31,422 nucleotides of DNA. It comes from a virus. Shown here piece after piece: positions 15,136 to 22,509 of the stretch; the first letter of the stretch is position 1; every line of letters starts with the position of its first letter. Location of the stretch: the IMG/VR virus record IMGVR_UViG_3300005918_000081, positions 1-31,422 of that record; one strand, given 5' to 3'. The notes below the pieces were generated by a model. That model was not told the DNA's origin, searched no databases, and was given only the letters and a program-made list of their open reading frames with translations. Both the position numbers and the translations under genes were made by a program.

Positions 15136-16148
15136 AAGGCTACCCCTTCCTTACTATTGGATGGGTTGAGGTCAAACAGCCCGCCACGCTTGCTGACAGC
15201 CTCTTTCAGGTTGCCGGGAACTTCTTTAATTGCGTGTAGTCCTTCAAGGTTAAATACCGCTGCATACACCCTATTCCATCCTCCGCAGTGGTCAAACAGC
15301 AGGCAGTCTTTACAGGGTGCCCCTTGTATGCCACTCGCATTACCCATGTCCACGGCAGCTTTCCATGCATCAGCATGGTTCCCTGAATTATACTCCCATG
15401 GGTCATAAAGGACGTGCCGCGCGTTGGTAATATACCCCCAATACTTCGGATTCAACAAACACATAGGAAAATACCTGAGTGTAAAGAGGGTCTTACCCTT
15501 CATATAATCCATGGCCTCCTCAAGCGTGTCAACCATATCAACTGGATTATTCGCTACTGCCCTTATCCCTGCGAAGGACTTATAATGCGGTAGGAAATTC
15601 AATAGTGAGACATGGAATGCTCCAAGCTCAACAGCCTTCTTAGCAATCTCTGGTATCTGGTGGAGGTTTAGCTGCTGCATGGTTATATTTACACGGAATG
15701 GGTGGCTATTTTTGTGTAAATATTGCAGGAGCCTCATTTGTTTCTTCCCAGCGCCCTTCCGTTCGGCAACCTTGTCCACAATTTCCCCTAAACCATGCAC
15801 GGACACCTGCAAATGATCTAATCCGAGTTCATATAGCCTCTGGTACGTCTTGATACCCACGGCGCCATTAGTTATCACTACCGGGTGCATTCCTGCCTTG
15901 GCTATGTAGCCAATAATGTCATCAATATTGGTGTGCAGTGTCGGCTCACCCTTCCCATAAAGAACGACGACACCACAACCTCGCGCTCTCCCTGCTTCTA
16001 CCTCTTGTATTAAGCTCTCCAGAGGGGTATCAATATTAGTACGCATCTGCGGCATCCCCCTGAAATAGCAGTGTGTACAATTCCAGTTACATTTCCATGT
16101 AACATTCTCTAACCCGGCTATGTTTGATGGTTTCACTTTTAACTCCAT
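15132..16148 (-). CDS. Radical SAM enzyme with SPASM-like C-terminus
   Basis: 338 residues. C20-x3-C24-x2-C27 (CNWNCTHCYF) binds the radical SAM [4Fe-4S]; YGKGEPT (64-70) is the GGEP-like motif that contacts SAM. The C-terminal C279-x2-C282-x5-C288 followed by GG is SPASM-like, suggesting an extra Fe-S cluster as in peptide- or sugar-modifying enzymes. It would act by 5'-deoxyadenosyl radical on an unknown substrate. Such enzymes may dehydrogenate sugars or epimerise peptides; context among glycosyltransferases favours a sugar or small precursor (inference). ATG at 16148 is within the end of the preceding GT gene. No clear SD, so translation is probably coupled. Confidence 0.9.
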   Translation of the reverse strand: MELKVKPSNIAGLENVTWKCNWNCTHCYFRGMPQMRTNIDTPLESLIQEVEAGRARGCGVVVLYGKGEPTLHTNIDDIIGYIAKAGMHPVVITNGAVGIKTYQRLYELGLDHLQVSVHGLGEIVDKVAERKGAGKKQMRLLQYLHKNSHPFRVNITMQQLNLHQIPEIAKKAVELGAFHVSLLNFLPHYKSFAGIRAVANNPVDMVDTLEEAMDYMKGKTLFTLRYFPMCLLNPKYWGYITNARHVLYDPWEYNSGNHADAWKAAVDMGNASGIQGAPCKDCLLFDHCGGWNRVYAAVFNLEGLHAIKEVPGNLKEAVSKRGGLFDLNPSNSKEGVAF

Positions 16149-16699
16149 TTTTTGTTATAGTAATCTCTGTTCTGTGGGATGGTGGTATACCTGCCCTCTT
16201 GTCGATGTATTACTCTTACTGTATTCGCTATGAAGTATGGCCCACCCATTCGCCTAAAGAAATCCGTATCCTCAAATCCACCACCTGCAAACCCTTCATC
16301 AAACCTGAGTGGTGTTTTGCGGAACGCACAACAAGATGCTGGCATGGTAGGAATGCCAACAAAGTCCTTAGACACATCATAATTACCATGGTTGCAAGCG
16401 TGTATAGACCAATCCTGATTCATTAACCGTGCACTGACCACTGATGCCCCTGTCTGCTCCAAAGCATCTATTAAACCCTTATCCCAGCCATCCGTATACC
16501 CTCCAGTATCATCGTCACACATGATAATGAAATCACCCTTAGCCTTATCCAATCCTGTATTCCTGTTGGCTGCCGAAGAGCTTGGGCTTGCTACCACAAC
16601 CACTTCTAAATCGTAATACGCGGTAGCCTTTATCTCGTTGACTAACTTTGAAAGCTCTTCCTCAGTCTTCAGCGTGGGGATTATTACACTTACTTCCAT
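16139..16699 (-). CDS. GT2 family glycosyltransferase (short)
   Basis: 186 residues: MEVSVIIPTLKTEEELSKLV start, a NRNTGLDKAKGDF segment and metal-binding D62-D63-D64 (MCDDDTGG). FAGGGFEDTDFFRRM at 140-155 matches the 'ED' motif common to family 2 enzymes. Single GT-A domain without a transmembrane segment, so cytosolic. Overlaps both neighbours: the LicD-like stop upstream and the radical SAM start downstream. Donor and acceptor unknown. Confidence 0.87.
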   Translation of the reverse strand: MEVSVIIPTLKTEEELSKLVNEIKATAYYDLEVVVVASPSSSAANRNTGLDKAKGDFIIMCDDDTGGYTDGWDKGLIDALEQTGASVVSARLMNQDWSIHACNHGNYDVSKDFVGIPTMPASCCAFRKTPLRFDEGFAGGGFEDTDFFRRMGGPYFIANTVRVIHRQEGRYTTIPQNRDYYNKKWS

Positions 16700-17325
16700 G
16701 CCTGTCCACTCCCTAATTGATTTAGTTTCGGGTGTGTGTGAAAATACTCTATATACTTTACCATTGAGATACGTTTATAGACACCCACATACCACTTGGC
16801 CGTAGTGAAATGGGATTTATCCGGTATTCTCCAATCCTTACCATAAAGAAACTCAAGGAACTCTTCCGCGGGATATGGAATCCTAACACTACTATCTATG
16901 AAATCAATAAAGTGGTCGCCTCTGTAGAAATCAGCAGACAATACACAACGGTTCTGCGGTATATGTGACAAGGAACATACCAAATTCTCTGGAGGATAGT
17001 AGTAGAGAAGATCAAAGTCTATTCTAAGCCCATGCTTGAAAGCCACAGCCCCAGAGTACAAATCCCCGTAGATTCGTGGCTCTATTGAATCAACATAGCG
17101 AAATCCAGCACCTTCGAGGTCTTTCTTCATGGCTACACGATCCCATTCTGTAGGTAGTACGCGTATATCAATGTCATGGTCATATGGAATAATACTACCA
17201 TCCCTATATGCTCCAAGTGCCGTACCACCAGTCAGCCAACACGTCAACTCGTGCTTATCCACTATCCCCTTCACCTCAGTATAGATTGCTTCCATTAATT
17301 TAATATCCATCACTTTATTACCCAT
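16690..17325 (-). CDS. LicD-family phosphotransferase
   Basis: 211 residues with the clear LicD signature WLTGGTALGAYRDGSIIPYD then HDIDI (D49, D51, D53 as the metal-binding acids), then DFDLLYYYPP and a helical end with a late IPYPAEEFLEFLYGKDW. LicD proteins attach phosphocholine or related CDP-activated groups to surface glycans. The ATG at 17325 has AAGGAG immediately upstream (rather close), and an alternative ATG at 17310 makes a TGATG junction with the preceding gene; which is used cannot be decided. Together with the second LicD-like gene and the cytidylyltransferase it suggests a phospho-substituent on a glycan. Confidence 0.87.
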   Translation of the reverse strand: MGNKVMDIKLMEAIYTEVKGIVDKHELTCWLTGGTALGAYRDGSIIPYDHDIDIRVLPTEWDRVAMKKDLEGAGFRYVDSIEPRIYGDLYSGAVAFKHGLRIDFDLLYYYPPENLVCSLSHIPQNRCVLSADFYRGDHFIDFIDSSVRIPYPAEEFLEFLYGKDWRIPDKSHFTTAKWYVGVYKRISMVKYIEYFHTHPKLNQLGSGQAWK

Positions 17326-19730
17326 TCTCCTTCTGTTTCCCCAAGACCCATTTTCACTCTTAACGAACGTGTTCCGGCTGGATCGTGTCTTATGTATTCC
17401 CTCGGCTTACCTTCCCACACCCAGCCCTTACCAGATGAATGTCCTAATCCGGGGAATTCTTTAATAATTTTATTAGATAGTCCGCGCAAATGTATATCTC
17501 TGGCTGCTAAATAACAAGGGGCGCCATGGTGGACATATGGATGGTATTTATTATAATTATACTTGTTTATAAGTTGGAAATAAGGGTGTAACATTTTCAT
17601 GCTTTCTTCAGCTTTGTGCTCTTTCTGGGCACCATATTCATATCCATCAAGTCCTGCTTTTTCAGTATACCCAACTCCGTATGTGTCAGGCTTCATCATG
17701 TCAAACATAGCATTAACGGGAGATTTTAGCATTTCTATGTCAGAGTCAAATATTAACAAATATGGCGTATTGGCTTTGTTTATTCCCATATGCATTCCAT
17801 TGCCGTGCCCTATGTTGTATCCCGGCTGTATCACAGTAGTTATGTCCGATGCTATGCTTTTTACATATTCAGCGCAAGGATCTCTCTTATCCGAACCGTC
17901 AATTATTATAATTGGCATGTCTGGGTGGAATTTACGAACAGATTCATATGCTCTTTGCATTAATGCTTTCGTGTTATAACACACAGTTATTCCGGTTATT
18001 TTAGGAAAATATTGCTCAACATTGTCTTTTGTTAATTTACCATCCAATATATCTACATATACTTGGCTATTGTGTCCTATCCATTTATTTAGCAGAGGTC
18101 TATCTTCTATATCGCGCCATTTCCCCATATACATTTTTTCTTGATGCCCAGCCCCTATACCTTTTCTTCCAGGCAATCCCTTAATCCCGACATATAACGC
18201 TTCTGGCTTGTCAAGAAACAAATAGCCTCTTGATTCTGCCATTGCATTATGCCACAGACTTATATCGAGATAATGCTTTAATGGTTGTCTTGTTAATAAT
18301 TCTACTTCTCTAAGATATGAGCTTCTAAAGCTCGTTTGCGCAAGAGAGGCATGGATAGTATTCCCGTGGATCGCTTCGGCGCCAGATGGCAGATGATAAT
18401 ATCTGCTGTGGCTGATACCAACTACTTCGTAATCGTCAAGTTTCTTTGATATTGTTTCTATATATTTAGGGGCATAATACTCATCGTCTTCAATGATTAT
18501 TATTTTTTCACCTCTAACGTAAGGGAAGGCAGCGTTTAAGTTAATATTTAATGTATGCTTGGGATCGTTTTTATTTGGCGTTCTTCTGATATATTCAGCA
18601 CTTTCAGGTGCTTTTGATGGTATCTTGCCGTCATCAACTACAATCCACTGATCCGGTCTTACTGTCTGAGCATCCATCCACTGCTGGCACAATGCTAAAG
18701 CCAAAGGACGATCTCCTGTAGGTGTTATTGCTGTTATTATTCCGGGTTTTGTCATTACAGATATTGCATTGGTTGGTATGCGAGGTTTCTTTGTTGCGAT
18801 TTTAGCGTAACTTCCAAATGGGAAGCATTTTAATTCAGATTTTGGGTTTAAATTAAAAACCTTTCTTCCTCCTGCTTTCAATGTTGGCGCAAATTTAGTG
18901 ATTTGCTTAATATACTGAGGATAAACGGCTTCTCCGTAATCTAACGGATAGCCATCATGCCACCACTTCTGCTTCCCTTGTTTATCACCGTGCATATCAA
19001 AACCAATTAAATATATTGGGTTCGCGCCAAGAGCGGCTGCCAAATTGATAGCACCATACCCGGAATTACCATTAAATTCTAATCGTTTCGTGCTGCCTAT
19101 TTTGTAACTTTCTGATTTGTCAACATCTATTAAATAAAAGTCTGGAGGATATGCTTCTGTCAACGCCATCCAAACTTTGTATCCTTCATATTCGCTAAAT
19201 TTTCGTTTTGATTCTTCTCCAAGCTTTCCAAGCTCTGCCCATCCCCATAGCTGGGGATCTACTCCGTACAATATGCTCGGTGTTATTTTTTCATATGCCC
19301 GGTTTATTCCTATTACTAATTCGCCTTGTAACAAGGATAAATCTAATTTATCCACACTTGGGCCGCCACCTATGATAAAACATCGCCTTCCCTTCCACGC
19401 TCCATCTTTTACATAGTCACAAAATCTTTTGGGGCCTAAAGGCGTTCTCTTGAATATGTTTTTATCATGACTTACATAAGCTGCTTTTGCGACTGCCGTT
19501 CGGTTTCTTTTGTTTCGTCTTGGTAAATCTGATATGGTAAGTATTTTCTTTTCTTGAGGGGAGTCTTTTACTGGGGCATTTGCTTTAGCTATACCACGTT
19601 CCCTTCCTCGTGGTAAATTTGAGGTAGACAACGCTATTTTATTTTCTTCTGGCTTTGTGTCTGGGGTTTGATCTTTATTAAGTTTATTTGCTTCAATAGT
19701 TTTCTTGCGAACGTGTCCCATTCTCAGCAT
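17310..19730 (-). CDS. Three-domain DUF115-like plus two GT-A glycosyltransferase fusion
   Basis: 806 residues from the ATG at 19730 (AAAAGGATAA SD); an upstream GTG at 19793 would run through a hairpin and is less likely. Order: a basic, probably disordered tail (1-105); a DUF115/Maf-like domain with CFIIGGGPSVDKLDL (117-131) and NGNSGYGAINLAAALGANPI then YLIGFDMHG (220-248); a GT-A domain beginning GIITAITPTGDRPLALALCQ with E414-DDE acidic site; and a second GT-A domain beginning GITVCYNTKALMQRAYESVR with D662-S-D664. DUF115 domains occur in flagellin glycosyltransferases (Maf) and related sialyltransferase-like folds. It is the largest cargo gene and the first after the capsid gene. Row 18541 has 18 G+C of 60, AT-rich like the phage. 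Donors and acceptors unknown. Confidence 0.85.
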   Translation of the reverse strand: MLRMGHVRKKTIEANKLNKDQTPDTKPEENKIALSTSNLPRGRERGIAKANAPVKDSPQEKKILTISDLPRRNKRNRTAVAKAAYVSHDKNIFKRTPLGPKRFCDYVKDGAWKGRRCFIIGGGPSVDKLDLSLLQGELVIGINRAYEKITPSILYGVDPQLWGWAELGKLGEESKRKFSEYEGYKVWMALTEAYPPDFYLIDVDKSESYKIGSTKRLEFNGNSGYGAINLAAALGANPIYLIGFDMHGDKQGKQKWWHDGYPLDYGEAVYPQYIKQITKFAPTLKAGGRKVFNLNPKSELKCFPFGSYAKIATKKPRIPTNAISVMTKPGIITAITPTGDRPLALALCQQWMDAQTVRPDQWIVVDDGKIPSKAPESAEYIRRTPNKNDPKHTLNINLNAAFPYVRGEKIIIIEDDEYYAPKYIETISKKLDDYEVVGISHSRYYHLPSGAEAIHGNTIHASLAQTSFRSSYLREVELLTRQPLKHYLDISLWHNAMAESRGYLFLDKPEALYVGIKGLPGRKGIGAGHQEKMYMGKWRDIEDRPLLNKWIGHNSQVYVDILDGKLTKDNVEQYFPKITGITVCYNTKALMQRAYESVRKFHPDMPIIIIDGSDKRDPCAEYVKSIASDITTVIQPGYNIGHGNGMHMGINKANTPYLLIFDSDIEMLKSPVNAMFDMMKPDTYGVGYTEKAGLDGYEYGAQKEHKAEESMKMLHPYFQLINKYNYNKYHPYVHHGAPCYLAARDIHLRGLSNKIIKEFPGLGHSSGKGWVWEGKPREYIRHDPAGTRSLRVKMGLGETEGEWVIK

Positions 19731-19745
19731 TACACTTATCCTTTT

Positions 19746-19775
19746 AAAACAAGGGAGACGGTGGCGACGCCTCCC
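19746..19775 (-). terminator. Rho-independent terminator/attenuator after the capsid gene
   Basis: On the minus strand GGGAGGCG - TCGCCAC loop - CGTCTCCC, followed by TTGTTTT. The stem is eight pairs with one G-U. The same hairpin on the plus strand would have an A-C mismatch, so the structure is better in the transcribed direction. It lies between the major capsid stop and the first cargo gene, and should reduce transcription into the island while leaving high capsid expression. Confidence 0.55.
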
Positions 19776-19799
19776 CTGCCCGGCACTGCCCACGGCTGA

Positions 19800-20852
19800 T
19801 TAGGACGTGGAGCAACGAACGATTTGTTTCTCTTCACCAATGGCACCACCGTACCACTGCCATCCTACGGCGATATCGGCAAATGCTTCAATATCAAAAT
19901 CACTATAGACAGTCAAATCCATACGTGTTGCGTTTTGGATTTTCCTTCCCGGTAATATGATATAATATTTGTCGGTATCGGTGAACATATCGGTAAAGAT
20001 AGGTCTTACATTGTAATTCGCCAGATTTGTACTCCCAGCGAACGGTTGCTGCACAAGACCAAGTGCTCGTGGAATTCTACCCTTAAGCTGAATAGGAGCC
20101 AAACATATAAACTCCGTGGCAGGGGTAATTCCCATCCCAAGGTCTTGACAGTTTGTGAAGATGTCTTCACACGCCTGATTGATGGTGTTGATGTCTCTGA
20201 TAGGAATATAATCTTTATCGGTATTTGGTACATTACCAGTGACAGCTACCCAAGCTCGATCATATGTGGCTGACACAGCTTCTATCAAATCATAATGATT
20301 TTGGGCTTTTGATTCAAACGCTTTGTTTCTGAATTCGATAGCATTATCCTCAATAGTCCAATACTCTTTATTCATGAATAGACGCCTTGACCAACCAAGA
20401 CCTGCACCATACATATCCAGCGTGACGGTTGCTTTTGCTCCAGACATTTTGTAAAGCTTGGCCTTCATGCCTTCAGGTACTAATGAAAACGTTAGACCAG
20501 AGATAACATCAAGAATCTGGAAACTATCACGATTGGAATTTCTCAGGTCTATATGCTTAAAGACCGATTCATATCCAGTGTCATAATAAAGCACTTGATG
20601 ATATTTGTCGAGAACTTCCAATACAGACGCCGGGAAATCTCCTGACGTTGCAAATGCCTGTATTGCAGCCCTCGCTTTTAAGGGATCACCGCTCTCAGCA
20701 AACGCTTGTGAAGCGGCTTTAAAAGGAGCAGTGTTGGGTTGATTCAAATAATTATTTAAAGCTCCTCTTAACATGTTTCTGGCGCTGGGGTTTTCTACCC
20801 CACCTGCTTTCTCGAATAGACGCCAATCGGAGACAAATTTTCCTGCTTCCAT
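19800..20852 (-). CDS. Major capsid protein (HK97 fold, putative)
   Basis: 350 residues, strong SD (GGGAG). Positioned after portal, scaffold and decoration genes, as the main capsid gene normally is. It has an N-terminal helical region (to about residue 90, with FPASVLEVLDKYHQVLYYDT) followed by a mixed alpha/beta body with long strands (GMKAKLYKMSGAKATVTLDM, RAWVAVTGN) and an acidic C-terminal part (YSDFDIEAFADIAVGW). This is the usual pattern of HK97-fold shells, though no single motif proves it. The stop lies just before the candidate terminator. If the cargo island decorates the particle, this is the most abundant candidate acceptor. Confidence 0.82.
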   Translation of the reverse strand: MEAGKFVSDWRLFEKAGGVENPSARNMLRGALNNYLNQPNTAPFKAASQAFAESGDPLKARAAIQAFATSGDFPASVLEVLDKYHQVLYYDTGYESVFKHIDLRNSNRDSFQILDVISGLTFSLVPEGMKAKLYKMSGAKATVTLDMYGAGLGWSRRLFMNKEYWTIEDNAIEFRNKAFESKAQNHYDLIEAVSATYDRAWVAVTGNVPNTDKDYIPIRDINTINQACEDIFTNCQDLGMGITPATEFICLAPIQLKGRIPRALGLVQQPFAGSTNLANYNVRPIFTDMFTDTDKYYIILPGRKIQNATRMDLTVYSDFDIEAFADIAVGWQWYGGAIGEEKQIVRCSTS

Positions 20853-20866
20853 ATCATTCTCCCGCG

Positions 20867-21259
20867 TTAGGCTACTATTCCAAGAGCACCCATAAGATGA
20901 ATTTCAATCGTTTCGTCACCTACTGACGGAGCGACAAGAACAATACCACAAAGAGTATTACCTGCTGATTCGTTGGTAACTTCTTTATTTGTGGCGTCAA
21001 AATATACTTTGCTAAACGCCGCTAAATCCGCTAAATTGCCAGATGTGACCGCGACACAAGCCACAACTATCTTTGCTGCCTGATAGTTGAGTACAGCAGT
21101 GTCACCGCTTGAAGTTGCGTTAATAATAACACCAACGGTATCTTCAATCTTGGTCATTTCCCCGGCGGTATAATCGGCGGCGGCGGTAAACTCATTAGAC
21201 GCCCACGGGTCGAGACTCGTCGAGCTTCTGAGTTTATAATTTGTTCCACCAAGAGCCAT
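20867..21259 (-). CDS. Capsid decoration / cement protein (DUF2190-like)
   Basis: 130 residues, AAGGAT SD. Pattern of DUF2190: a short Ala/Gly/Thr-rich protein with repeated beta strands, KIEDTVGVIINATSSGDTAV in the middle and AGNTLCGIVLVAPSVGDETI near the end. These proteins bind the outside of the capsid and stabilise it. It directly precedes the major capsid gene. As a surface-exposed Ser/Thr-rich protein it is a second candidate acceptor for glycan transfer (inference). Confidence 0.78.
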   Translation of the reverse strand: MALGGTNYKLRSSTSLDPWASNEFTAAADYTAGEMTKIEDTVGVIINATSSGDTAVLNYQAAKIVVACVAVTSGNLADLAAFSKVYFDATNKEVTNESAGNTLCGIVLVAPSVGDETIEIHLMGALGIVA

Positions 21260-21276
21260 AATATTATCCTTTTAGA

Positions 21277-21924
21277 TTACGTCTTCAGTGCTTCTTGTGC
21301 GGCTTTACCGCCTATAATAAGCGGGTTTGAATCAGGATTCATTTCCTCTGTTAATTTTTCATCCACTGGTTTCAATACGTCATTCTTAACAGTGGTATTC
21401 TTTGGGTCTTGTAATATCAAACTTTGTGGAAGTTTGTATTTTGACACATTGGCGGGATCTTCATCATTGTCAGAAGTTACATCAAAAACATCTTTAGCAA
21501 TTTCATTATATTCGCTATTTTTGCTTTCAATGAACTTGATAACATCTGCTTGAAGTCCGGCTTCATCTTCCGCTTCTGAGCTAAAAGTTTTATGTTGAAG
21601 TTGAATATATTTCTTTGCTCGATCATCAACCTTAACCTCTGGGCTTGCCAATATGGTTTCGAGAACGGATACACTCTTAGATTGCGTTTTAGTCTTTTGC
21701 AGTTGTTTTACTGCTTCGGCTTTATCATTTTCCAACCCGGTGTTCTTTTCTCGTAATACATCAACTTCACCCTTGAAGCGATCTGCAGCACTTGTTAAGG
21801 TGCTTTTCGCTTCTTTCACTTTTTTAACTACTGCGGGATCTTCCATAAGATTGTCAATACCAAATACCTGAACTGGAGTTAATTTTAACTCTTTTACTGC
21901 CGCTAACACATCAGACTGGTTCAT
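21277..21924 (-). CDS. Nested in-frame scaffold protein (internal start)
   Basis: Within the protease/scaffold gene an in-frame ATG (residue 196, MNQSDVLAAVKELKL) has a strong AGGAG eight bases upstream, with an A-run between. The product would be 215 residues, exactly the coiled-coil scaffold part. This is the arrangement of lambda C/Nu3, where the scaffold is made from an internal start in the protease gene. Direct evidence is only the SD and the domain boundary. Confidence 0.6.
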   Translation of the reverse strand: MNQSDVLAAVKELKLTPVQVFGIDNLMEDPAVVKKVKEAKSTLTSAADRFKGEVDVLREKNTGLENDKAEAVKQLQKTKTQSKSVSVLETILASPEVKVDDRAKKYIQLQHKTFSSEAEDEAGLQADVIKFIESKNSEYNEIAKDVFDVTSDNDEDPANVSKYKLPQSLILQDPKNTTVKNDVLKPVDEKLTEEMNPDSNPLIIGGKAAQEALKT

Positions 21925-22509
21925 TTTTTTTTCTCCTATGTCTTCTCCAAACGCTTGCACAAACGCCTGTACCGCGCCCAGAAAGGTTGCTCCGGGAAAC
22001 CCGGGACTGTCTATGCCTGAATTGCTCAATGCAATACCCGACACGTCAAATATTTGAGTAGGCCACGCTTGTTTATCATCATGGTCATACTCTATTTCTG
22101 CCTCAATACTTGCAACATCAAGCGGTCTGGACTTGAAATTTGGAAAAATGTGAATTGCCGCAAGCGCACTGAGACGATCTCCTATTTTCTTCGTTGTCTT
22201 TCCTACTACTTCTCCTATTTGCTGACGCCCTTCATGTGAATTGCTTTCAGGGTTGTGTCTATTAAAAACTGCCGTGCCTATTTTTACTTTATCCGATAAC
22301 CACTGAACTGCTGCCTGTATCCATGTTATTGTTTTTTTGCCGATACCGGGAAGATTCATGTTAGATTCGCCTTCGTGTCCAATTGAGTAAACGCGGATAT
22401 CAGGCTTAGGGTCTGTTCCTTTGATACGACTCATTATTGCAGGATCAACTATGCCATCAAGCTCTGATTCACTCAGGGCTTGTATTTGTGCCTTTAGATA
22501 CTGGCGCAT
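21277..22509 (-). CDS. Prohead protease/scaffold fusion (putative)
   Basis: 410 residues. The N-terminal part (1-190) is a compact domain with GTAVFNRHNPESNSHEGRQQ, then a LSALAAIHIFPNF helix and ASIEAEIEYDHDD; the His/Ser-containing layout recalls phage capsid-maturation proteases, but I cannot assign catalytic residues with certainty. The remainder (196-410) is charged, helical coiled coil (KKVKEAKSTLTSAADRF, GLENDKAEAVKQLQKTK) ending in a Pro/Asp-rich tail, as in scaffolds. Overlaps the portal stop by 41 nt; SD GGAG. An internal start may give the scaffold alone (see nested feature). Confidence 0.68.
   Translation of the reverse strand: MRQYLKAQIQALSESELDGIVDPAIMSRIKGTDPKPDIRVYSIGHEGESNMNLPGIGKKTITWIQAAVQWLSDKVKIGTAVFNRHNPESNSHEGRQQIGEVVGKTTKKIGDRLSALAAIHIFPNFKSRPLDVASIEAEIEYDHDDKQAWPTQIFDVSGIALSNSGIDSPGFPGATFLGAVQAFVQAFGEDIGEKKMNQSDVLAAVKELKLTPVQVFGIDNLMEDPAVVKKVKEAKSTLTSAADRFKGEVDVLREKNTGLENDKAEAVKQLQKTKTQSKSVSVLETILASPEVKVDDRAKKYIQLQHKTFSSEAEDEAGLQADVIKFIESKNSEYNEIAKDVFDVTSDNDEDPANVSKYKLPQSLILQDPKNTTVKNDVLKPVDEKLTEEMNPDSNPLIIGGKAAQEALKT

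Noticed and set aside
19731-19793. GTG start at 19793 for the three-domain glycosyltransferase
   Set aside because: The extra residues would be encoded across the terminator hairpin; the ATG at 19730 has a good SD.
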